Both the position numbers and the translations under genes were made by a program. From Bacteroidales bacterium (GTDB lineage: Bacteria; Bacteroidota; Bacteroidia; Bacteroidales; UBA932), in NCBI GenBank assembly GCA_017480345.1, contig JAFVAU010000026.1:1-64000 (forward strand): DNA of 64,000 nucleotides, written 5' to 3'. Positions 25,216 to 31,939 of this stretch are shown here, piece after piece; position 1 is the stretch's first letter, and each line of letters starts with the position of its first letter. The notes under the pieces are model-generated. The model ran no database searches and was not told the DNA's origin. It saw only the letters and a program-made list of their open reading frames with translations.

Positions 25216-25246
25216 AAGGCTCGTCATTGCGCACTTAAAACGTACG

Positions 25247-25660
25247 TCATTGCCGGCCCTGACCGGCAATCTCTTTAATCCTTTCTATCATGGAAACCAG
25301 GCCGTTGGCACGGGTAGGGGAGAGGTTCTCCTTAAGGCCGATCTCCTGAACAAAGCCAAAATCGTCCCCGGCAATCTCCTCGGGCGTGCGCCCGGAGTAA
25401 ACACCGATAAGCAGCGAGATGATGCCGCGGGTGATGATGGCGTCGCTGTCGGCCGTGAAAAACAGCCGGCCATCCCGAAGTTCGGAATCCAGCCAAACGC
25501 GTGACTGACAGCCTTTTATAAGACGGTCCTCGGTTTTTTTCTCCTCCGGGAATGGCTCTAAGGACTTCCCCAGCTCAATCAAGTACTCATACTTGTCCAA
25601 CCACTCCTCGTACAGGGAGAAATCTTCTACGATACTCTGTTTTTTCTCTTCCAGTGTCAT
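25247..25660 (-). CDS. sufE: SufE-family sulfur acceptor
   Basis: 137 residues from ATG 25660, which overlaps the sufS stop as ATGA. It accepts persulfide sulfur from SufS for iron-sulfur cluster assembly. The acceptor cysteine is in LIKGCQSRVW (about residue 50). The C-terminus (AGQGRQ) is encoded by one of the palindromic repeats, suggesting the repeat has altered the end of the gene. Confidence 0.94.
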   Translation of the reverse strand: MTLEEKKQSIVEDFSLYEEWLDKYEYLIELGKSLEPFPEEKKTEDRLIKGCQSRVWLDSELRDGRLFFTADSDAIITRGIISLLIGVYSGRTPEEIAGDDFGFVQEIGLKENLSPTRANGLVSMIERIKEIAGQGRQ

Positions 25661-26877
25661 ACCAACATGTCTATGGCCTTGTCCAAACACTTGACAAAAT
25701 ATTCCGCTTCCGCTACCGTGTTATAGGGGGCAAAAGAGGCCCTGAGTAGGCCTGTGACGCCCAGACGGTCCATCAGCGGCTCCGCGCACATCTGCCCGGA
25801 ACGGACGGCAATCCCCATCTTGTCCAGAATGAGGGCCAAATCCTCATGATGGGCGCCTTCCACGGCAAAGGAAAAGACGGGGACCTTGTGTTCCAAGCCT
25901 TTTCCGAAAAGCGTAATTCTCTTATCCTCAGTTAGTTTTGTATGAACCAGCGCCAAAATGGCGGCCTGTTCCCTCTTGACCTCTTCGTCTTCCCGCAAGC
26001 GCTGCGCACAATCCAGGGCGGGAACCCAAGTGGGGGCCGCATTGAAATTCTGCGTACCGGCCTCGAATTTCATGGGGAGGGGAGCGTAGGTTGTTCCGCT
26101 AAACTTCACAGTTTCAATCATTTCCCCACCACCCATATACGGCGGCATAGCCTCTAACCAACGGCGTTTTCCATACAACACGCCCGTACCGGTGGCGGCA
26201 TAGATTTTATGGCCGGAAAAAACGTAGAAATCGCAGTCCAAAGCCTGCACGTCCACAGGTTCATGAACAACACCCTGGGCACCGTCCACCAACACCGGAA
26301 CGCCCGCCTTGTGACAGACAGCTACCAGCTCACGGACTGGATTCACAAGCCCTAACACATTTGAAATGTGAGAGATAGCGACAATCTTGGTGCGGGCCGA
26401 CAGCAGCTTCTCCAGATCTTCCGGATGCAGGAGTCCGTCTTCCCTGATATCCAGGACCTTCAGGACCGCCTTCTTCCGTTCACACAGCATCTGCCAAGGG
26501 ACAATGTTGGAATGGTGTTCCGTCACGCCAACAATTACTTCATCTCCCTCATTTACAAATACTTGCCCATAGGAAAAAGCCACTAGGTTCACGGCATGCG
26601 TTGCCCCGGAAGTAAAGACAATCTCTTCCCGGGCGGCCGCATTCAAGAAAGCCCTCACCCGGTCTCTGGCACCCTCATAAGCCTCCGTAGCCTCCACGGC
26701 CAATCGATGAACCGCCCGGTGAATATTGGCGTTGGAAGCCTCCGCAAGCGCTTTCTGACACGCTATCACGGACAGAGAGCGCTGCGCGGTGGCCGCATTA
26801 TCCAGATAGACAAGCGGTTTTCCGTACACTTGAGCGCCCAGGGCAGGGAAGTCCGAACGTATGAGAGACAGCGACAT
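25657..26877 (-). CDS. sufS: Cysteine desulfurase, SufS type
   Basis: 406 residues from ATG 26877 (MSLSLIRSDFPALGAQVYG), placed downstream of the -7 element; the longer frame crosses the promoter. A PLP enzyme that takes sulfur from cysteine. Visible features: YLDNAATAQ, TSGATHAVNLVA, EHHSNIVPW, the PLP lysine in FSGHKIYAATGTGVLYG and the catalytic cysteine in RSGQMCAEPLM. It is first in the run sufS-sufE-DUF59-folK-glyS-HTH. The scaffold genes sufBCD are not in the window. Confidence 0.95.
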   Translation of the reverse strand: MSLSLIRSDFPALGAQVYGKPLVYLDNAATAQRSLSVIACQKALAEASNANIHRAVHRLAVEATEAYEGARDRVRAFLNAAAREEIVFTSGATHAVNLVAFSYGQVFVNEGDEVIVGVTEHHSNIVPWQMLCERKKAVLKVLDIREDGLLHPEDLEKLLSARTKIVAISHISNVLGLVNPVRELVAVCHKAGVPVLVDGAQGVVHEPVDVQALDCDFYVFSGHKIYAATGTGVLYGKRRWLEAMPPYMGGGEMIETVKFSGTTYAPLPMKFEAGTQNFNAAPTWVPALDCAQRLREDEEVKREQAAILALVHTKLTEDKRITLFGKGLEHKVPVFSFAVEGAHHEDLALILDKMGIAVRSGQMCAEPLMDRLGVTGLLRASFAPYNTVAEAEYFVKCLDKAIDMLV

Positions 26878-26896
26878 TTTGCTTTTTGATAAGTCT

Positions 26897-26916
26897 GCAA
26901 ATTTACATAAATTTGC
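26897..26916. promoter_or_regulatory. Palindrome made of two overlapping divergent -7 elements (sufS/ruvA)
   Basis: GCAAATTTACATAAATTTGC is a perfect 20-bp inverted repeat. Its right half is TAAATTTGC on the plus strand, 4 nt before the ruvA ATG; its left half is TAAATTTGC on the minus strand, about 20 nt before sufS. RNA polymerase can hardly bind both at once, so the two promoters may compete. Confidence 0.65.
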
Positions 26917-26919
26917 GAT

Positions 26920-27510
26920 ATGATTGAATACATTAAGGGACAAATCGTGGATTTAACCCCCACGGAACTCATTTTGGAATGCGGTGGCATCGGTTACAGC
27001 ATCCTCATTTCGCTTCAAACCTATGAGGCCTTTCAAAGCGCAAGCCAAGCAACCGTATACATCCATCACTATCTGAAAGAAGACGAGGAACTCTACTACG
27101 GCTTTGCCACAAAAGACGAGCGGGAGCTGTTCCGGCTGCTCATCAGCGTATCCGGAATTGGCGTTGCCTCCGCCCGGATGATGCTGTCCTCGCTCTCCTC
27201 CGAAGAAATCCGGCAGGCCATTCTGGCAGAAGACGTAAACAAGCTCAAATCCGTCAAGGGAATTGGCCTGAAAAGTGCCCAGAGGATGGTTTTGGAGCTG
27301 AAGGACAAGGTTCTCAAGGGAGAGGGGACAGAGGAGTCCGCCCTCTTTGCCAAGGCCGATTCCAGCGCCACCGTAGAGGAGGCCACCACCGCCCTCACCA
27401 TGTTGGGCTTCTCCAGAGCCAATATCGCCAAGGTTATGCCCGCCATCCTCAAAGAAAACCCCGCCGCCAAGGTGGAGGACATCATAAAAGCCGCACTGAA
27501 GCGGCTTTAG
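26920..27510 (+). CDS. ruvA: Holliday junction helicase subunit RuvA
   Basis: 196 residues. RuvA binds four-way DNA junctions and loads RuvB (encoded at 58-59 kb here). MIEYIKGQIVDLTPTELILECGGIGYSI is the standard N-terminal OB domain; helix-hairpin-helix motifs follow (LLISVSGIGVASARMML; LKSVKGIGLKSAQRMVLEL), and a short C-terminal RuvB-contact domain (EATTALTMLGFSRANIAKVM). The -7 element leaves almost no leader. A parS-like palindrome begins 4 bp after the stop. Confidence 0.96.
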   Translation: MIEYIKGQIVDLTPTELILECGGIGYSILISLQTYEAFQSASQATVYIHHYLKEDEELYYGFATKDERELFRLLISVSGIGVASARMMLSSLSSEEIRQAILAEDVNKLKSVKGIGLKSAQRMVLELKDKVLKGEGTEESALFAKADSSATVEEATTALTMLGFSRANIAKVMPAILKENPAAKVEDIIKAALKRL

Positions 27511-27513
27511 GAA

Positions 27514-27529
27514 TGTTCCACGTGGAACA
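27514..27529. other. parS: parS-like ParB binding site 1
   Basis: TGTTCCACGTGGAACA is a perfect 16-bp palindrome matching the chromosomal parS pattern (TGTTnCACGTGnAACA). It lies in the 28-bp gap between the convergent ruvA and mnmG stop codons. Confidence 0.85.
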
Positions 27530-27538
27530 AAATCAAGA

Positions 27539-29401
27539 CTATCGGCCGAAATAGACCAACATGACAGAAATGTCGGCAGGAGAGACGCCGGAGATTCTGG
27601 AAGCCTGAGCAATGGTCTCAGGCTTATATTTTTTCAATTTCTGCCGGCACTCAATGGTCAAGCCTTGCAAAGAATCGAAGTCAAAGCCTGCCGGAATGCG
27701 AATATATTCCAGCCGATTATTCTTCTCTGCCTGGGCCTTCTCACGCTCTATATAACCGGAATACTTAATGGCAATCTCGGCAGAGGTAATCTCTTCAGAA
27801 GAGAACGAAGTTCCACGTGGAACAAAGTCAATCAACTCTGAAAGAGAAACTTCGGGCCGAGCCACCAAATCTACCAAGTGTTTGCCCTCAGAAAGAGGTG
27901 TAGAGCCAAGAGATTCCAACAAAGGATTGACAGCATCGGCCCGGACCTTGGTGGAATAACAGAGACCTGTTAGCCGATTCACCGCTTCCATCTTGGACAT
28001 GGTGGCAGCATAACGCGCCTCAGAAGCAAGGCCCAAATCATGTGCCAGAGGAGTAAGACGGAAATCCGCATTATCCTGTCTTAAAAGAATACGGTATTCT
28101 GCTCGGGAAGTAAACATCCGATAAGGCTCATCAACGCCCTTGTTAATCAAATCATCAATGAGAACACCAATGTACGCCTGGTCTCGACGAAGGATAAACG
28201 CCTCTCGTTCAGATAGATAAAGCGAAGCATTAATGCCTGCCATAATGCCTTGCGCGGCTGCCTCCTCATAGCCGGTTGTCCCGTTAACCTGACCCGCAAG
28301 AAACAGATTATCAATTACTTTCGAGCGCAAAGAGGCATAGAGATACTGCGGGTCAAAGTAATCATACTCAACAGCATAGGCCGGCTTGAAGAACACAGCA
28401 TTTTCCAACCCTTCGATAGCATGGACGGCCTCCAGCTGAACCTCCAAAGGAAGGGAGGAAGAGAAGCCCTGAAGATAATACTCCGGAGAGTTTGCCCCCT
28501 CAGGCTCCAGGAACAATTGATGGGAATCCTTGTCGGCAAAAGTGCGGAGCTTGTCCTCAATGCTGGGGCAATAGCGCGGCCCGCGACCGTGAATCAGGCC
28601 GGTAAAGAGGGGAGAACGGTCAAAGCCGCTCCGCAAAATGTCATGGACCTTCTCATTCGTATGAAGGAGATAGCAGTTCATCTGATGGCCGGAAGCCTGA
28701 ACGGCGGAGGGAACAACCAAAAAAGAAAAACGCTCAGGATTGGAGTCTCCTTCCTGAACAGGAAGCCGGGACAGATCCAGAGAGCGGACATCAATCCGGG
28801 GAGGAGTCCCCGTCTTCATCCGGGCCGTCGGAATTCCGAAGGAGGCAAGCTGGTCGGAAATTCCATAAGAAGCTTTCTCGCCAATTCGGCCTCCTTCGAA
28901 AGAATGCTGGCCAATAAACATCTTCCCGTTAAGGAAGGTGCCGGCAGTCAAAATAACGGCTTTACAACGAAAAATTGCCCCGGTAATTGTCTTGACGCCG
29001 CAGATTTTTTGATTCTCAAAGAGAAAATTTTCGGCAAAATCCGCGTAAAAGGTTAAATTAGAACAGCTTAGGAGCGTCTTAAGCCATGTAGCAGAAAAGC
29101 GCTGTTTATCGCACTGGGCACGCGGACTCCACATGGCCGGACCTTTGGAACGGTTGAGCATCCGGAACTGGAGGGTGGCGGCATCCGTCACCAAACCCGA
29201 GTAACCGCCCAACGCATCAATCTCCCGGACAATCTGTCCTTTGGCAATTCCACCTACGGCCGGGTTGCAGCTCATCTTGGCAAGCCCGTTCAAGTCGGCC
29301 GTAATCAGAAGGACGGAAGAGCCCATGCCGGCAGCCGCCATAGCCGCTTCACAACCGGCATGACCGCCACCCACCACAATCACATCATAGCACCGGCTCA
29401 T
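27539..29401 (-). CDS. mnmG: tRNA 5-carboxymethylaminomethyluridine synthesis enzyme MnmG (GidA)
   Basis: 620 residues. With MnmE it modifies U34 of certain tRNAs. The FAD site is VIVVGGGHAGCEAAMAAA at the N-terminus, followed by AKMSCNPAVGGIAKGQIVREIDALGG and LNRSKGPAMWSPRAQCDK. The tail covers the MnmE-contact region (EIAIKYSGYIEREKAQAEK and ISGVSPADISVMLVYF). Around residue 525 the reading DFVPRGTS is encoded by an embedded parS-like palindrome. ATG 29401 overlaps the ybeY stop as ATGA, so the genes are coupled. Confidence 0.96.
   Translation of the reverse strand: MSRCYDVIVVGGGHAGCEAAMAAAGMGSSVLLITADLNGLAKMSCNPAVGGIAKGQIVREIDALGGYSGLVTDAATLQFRMLNRSKGPAMWSPRAQCDKQRFSATWLKTLLSCSNLTFYADFAENFLFENQKICGVKTITGAIFRCKAVILTAGTFLNGKMFIGQHSFEGGRIGEKASYGISDQLASFGIPTARMKTGTPPRIDVRSLDLSRLPVQEGDSNPERFSFLVVPSAVQASGHQMNCYLLHTNEKVHDILRSGFDRSPLFTGLIHGRGPRYCPSIEDKLRTFADKDSHQLFLEPEGANSPEYYLQGFSSSLPLEVQLEAVHAIEGLENAVFFKPAYAVEYDYFDPQYLYASLRSKVIDNLFLAGQVNGTTGYEEAAAQGIMAGINASLYLSEREAFILRRDQAYIGVLIDDLINKGVDEPYRMFTSRAEYRILLRQDNADFRLTPLAHDLGLASEARYAATMSKMEAVNRLTGLCYSTKVRADAVNPLLESLGSTPLSEGKHLVDLVARPEVSLSELIDFVPRGTSFSSEEITSAEIAIKYSGYIEREKAQAEKNNRLEYIRIPAGFDFDSLQGLTIECRQKLKKYKPETIAQASRISGVSPADISVMLVYFGR
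27809..27824. other. parS: parS-like ParB binding site 2, inside mnmG
   Basis: AGTTCCACGTGGAACA matches site 1 at 15 of 16 positions and contains the full 14-bp palindrome GTTCCACGTGGAAC. It is 280 bp from site 1 and encodes VPRGT in MnmG. Confidence 0.8.
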
Positions 29402-29817
29402 ATCTTGGAGCGCTGGGAAAGGTAGTAATTCTCCTTTGAACGCATCTGGGCAATGTCCTCTTCCGTATGGTCATCATATCCTATAAGGTGCAAAAGGCCG
29501 TGGACAATAACGCGGTTAAGCTCATCGGCAAACTCCGTCCCGTAAAAAGCTGCGTTCTCGCGAACAGAATCCACGCTGATGAACAGGTCTCCGGAAAGCC
29601 GGTTTCCCTCACAATAGTCAAAGGTGATGATGTCTGTATAATAATCGTGTTGCAGATATTTTATATTGACATCCAGAATATAATTATCGGAACAAAATAT
29701 AACCGAAACGTCTCCCAAACGCTTGGACTCGCTCTCCGCCACAAACTTGAGCCAGCGGGAGGTCAAACGCTTTTCCTTGAAAGGAAACTTACAATCTTCT
29801 GTGAAATAACTTACCAT
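29398..29817 (-). CDS. ybeY: Endoribonuclease YbeY
   Basis: 139 residues from ATG 29817 (MVSYFTEDCKFPFKEKRLTS); the TTG six bases upstream is less likely. YbeY matures rRNA. The zinc-binding motif HxxxHxxGxDH is present as HGLLHLIGYDDH, preceded by the usual NRVIV. It overlaps mnmG by 4 nt. Confidence 0.95.
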   Translation of the reverse strand: MVSYFTEDCKFPFKEKRLTSRWLKFVAESESKRLGDVSVIFCSDNYILDVNIKYLQHDYYTDIITFDYCEGNRLSGDLFISVDSVRENAAFYGTEFADELNRVIVHGLLHLIGYDDHTEEDIAQMRSKENYYLSQRSKI

Positions 29818-29832
29818 ACCCAAAAGTTTGCT

Positions 29833-29851
29833 GCAAATTTAGTAAATTTGC
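29833..29851. promoter_or_regulatory. Palindrome made of two overlapping divergent -7 elements (ybeY/hflX)
   Basis: GCAAATTTAGTAAATTTGC is a 19-bp inverted repeat around one central base. It provides TAAATTTGC for hflX on the plus strand (7 nt before ATG) and for ybeY on the minus strand. This is the same arrangement as at 26897-26916. Confidence 0.65.
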
Positions 29852-29857
29852 CGCAAT

Positions 29858-31042
29858 ATGAGCGAATTCAAAACCAACAAGGCCGTCTTCGTGGGCGTAA
29901 TCCTGGAGAAAGGGGCCGAAAGAAAAGTGCAGGAATACCTGGAAGAGCTCCGCTTCCTGGCGGAGACCGCCGGCGCCGTAGGGGACAAGATGTTCACCCA
30001 GCGGCTGGACCGGCCGGACAAGGCCACCTACATCGGCCCAGGAAAGCTGGAGGAAATCAAGGAATACTGCCAGGAGAACGAGATAGAGTACGTCATCTTT
30101 GACGACGAACTCACCGGCATGCAGCAGCGCAACATCGAGAAGGTGATTGCGTGCTCCGACGTCATAGACCGAACCAGCCTCATCCTGGAAATCTTCGCCC
30201 AGCGGGCCAAGACCTCCTACGCCAAGATGCAGGTGGAGCTGGCCCATTACAACTACATGCTGCCGCGTCTGGCGGGCATGTGGACGCACCTGGAGCGGCA
30301 GCGGGGCGGCATGGGCACCCGCGGCGGCATGGGTGAAACCCAGATAGAGATAGACCGCCGGATTGTGAAGCAGCGCATTTCCAAGCTCAAGGAAGACCTC
30401 AAGAAGGTGGATAGGCAAATGGCCACGCAAAGGGGCAATAGAGGCTCTCTGGTGCGTTTGGCCCTCGTGGGGTATACCAATGTAGGGAAAAGCACTTTGA
30501 TGAATTTATTGGCCAAATCTGACGTGTTTGCGGAGAACAAACTCTTTGCCACGCTGGACACCACCGTGAGGAAGGTGGTCATCGAGAACGTACCCTTCCT
30601 CCTGAGCGACACCGTGGGCTTCATCCGCAAGCTGCCCACCCAGCTGGTGGAAGCCTTCAAGAGCACCCTGGACGAGGTCCGCGAGGCCGATGTCCTGGTG
30701 CACGTGGTGGACATCTCCCACCCGGAGTTCGAAGAGCAGATGCAGGTGGTGGAGCAGACCCTCCGGGACATTGGTGCCGCCGGAAAGCCCGTGCTGGTGG
30801 TCTTCAACAAGGTGGATGCCTACACCTACGAGCCCTACGACGAGTTCTCCCTCCAGCCCAAGCAGCCCGTGAACCGCACCTTGGACGAGCTCAAGAACAG
30901 CTGGATTGCCCAGGAAAAGACCCCTTGCATCTTCATATCGGCCAAGCAGAAGATAGGCATAGAAAAACTCCGCAACGACCTTTACAAGATAGTTGCGGAG
31001 ATTCATGCGGGGCGTTACCCCTTCAACAATTTCCTCTGGTAG
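29858..31042 (+). CDS. hflX: GTPase HflX
   Basis: 394 residues. HflX is a ribosome-associated GTPase that splits stalled or hibernating ribosomes. The N-terminal HflX domain covers about 1-190 (TYIGPGKLEEI, VIFDDELTGMQQRNIE, RGGMGTRGGMGETQIEIDRR). The G domain starts near 205 with G1 GYTNVGKST, then G3 DTVGFIRKLP and G4 FNKVD. Its stop codon abuts that of the convergent PorV-like gene with no gap. Confidence 0.96.
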   Translation: MSEFKTNKAVFVGVILEKGAERKVQEYLEELRFLAETAGAVGDKMFTQRLDRPDKATYIGPGKLEEIKEYCQENEIEYVIFDDELTGMQQRNIEKVIACSDVIDRTSLILEIFAQRAKTSYAKMQVELAHYNYMLPRLAGMWTHLERQRGGMGTRGGMGETQIEIDRRIVKQRISKLKEDLKKVDRQMATQRGNRGSLVRLALVGYTNVGKSTLMNLLAKSDVFAENKLFATLDTTVRKVVIENVPFLLSDTVGFIRKLPTQLVEAFKSTLDEVREADVLVHVVDISHPEFEEQMQVVEQTLRDIGAAGKPVLVVFNKVDAYTYEPYDEFSLQPKQPVNRTLDELKNSWIAQEKTPCIFISAKQKIGIEKLRNDLYKIVAEIHAGRYPFNNFLW

Positions 31043-31933
31043 TTAGAAAGAATACCCCAGGCCTATACACAGGGTGTTCCCCAGCACCTTGGAGGCGGTG
31101 AGCCAGGTGGCGTCCAGGTGGAAGCCGAAGAACTTCACGCCCAGGCCCAGCGAGGCGTAGGTAGGCTGGGGAGCGTTGCCGGTGCCCAGATGGAAGCCGC
31201 CGCGGGCGAACACCATCTTGTTCCAGTCATACTGCAGGCCCAATCCCAGGCCCAGGCCGCCGGTAAAGAAAAGGTCTCCGTCGGCCGCTATCTGCAGCCC
31301 GCTCTTTCCAAAGGCAAAGTCAAAGGCTACGCCCAGTTTGGCCGATGTGGGCAGCTTGAAGGAGTTCTCTCCGGACTTGACGGGCATGCCCAGGTTGGCC
31401 ACGCCGGCCGTCGCCTTGAGGCCCTTCATGGAGAAAGTGACAAACAGGTCTCCCATCACGGATCCGAAGCTGGTTCCCTGGGCAATGGTGGACGTGGCAT
31501 ACTTCACATTAAGGCCGGCCGACAGGAAATCCGTAAAGGCAAAGCCGAATCCGGCTCCCACCAACAGGTCGGAGGGGGCGAAGGTGTTCTTTCCGTTTCC
31601 GGTATTGTCATAGATGGTGTACTCCTTGCCGTTCTGGTAGGCGGCTATCACATTGATGCCGATTCGTTTTCCGGCCTTGATACCCGCCAGAAGGTTGAGG
31701 TTGGTGGAGGCAGCTCCGCCGGGAGCCCAACTCTGGAAGGAGAAGGCCACGTCGCTACCCCGGAAGGGCACGACGGCGGGGTTATAGAGCCCCTGGTTGG
31801 CCTGCGTGCCGCCCATGGCGGAGGATATGGCACTGCGGTCTGTGGTCACGAAGGGGAGGGCAGGAGCCTCCTGCGCCATCAGCTTGGCGGACCCGAGGGC
31901 CATCGCCATCAGAAAGAATAATGCTTTTTTCAT
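31043..31933 (-). CDS. PorV/PorQ-family outer-membrane protein
   Basis: 296 residues with a signal peptide (MKKALFFLMAMALGSAKLMAQ) and a barrel-like body (FVTTDRSAISSAMGGTQANQGLYNPAVVPFRG; repeated amphipathic strands; C-terminal CIGLGYSF). The SAMGG...NPA pattern is typical of the PorV/PorQ family, whose members help T9SS cargo reach the cell surface. It is 6 nt downstream of a subtilase with a T9SS sorting domain, so it may handle that cargo. It is shorter than typical PorV, so PorQ-like or a dedicated paralogue are alternatives. Confidence 0.75.
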   Translation of the reverse strand: MKKALFFLMAMALGSAKLMAQEAPALPFVTTDRSAISSAMGGTQANQGLYNPAVVPFRGSDVAFSFQSWAPGGAASTNLNLLAGIKAGKRIGINVIAAYQNGKEYTIYDNTGNGKNTFAPSDLLVGAGFGFAFTDFLSAGLNVKYATSTIAQGTSFGSVMGDLFVTFSMKGLKATAGVANLGMPVKSGENSFKLPTSAKLGVAFDFAFGKSGLQIAADGDLFFTGGLGLGLGLQYDWNKMVFARGGFHLGTGNAPQPTYASLGLGVKFFGFHLDATWLTASKVLGNTLCIGLGYSF

Positions 31934-31939
31934 AATCTC

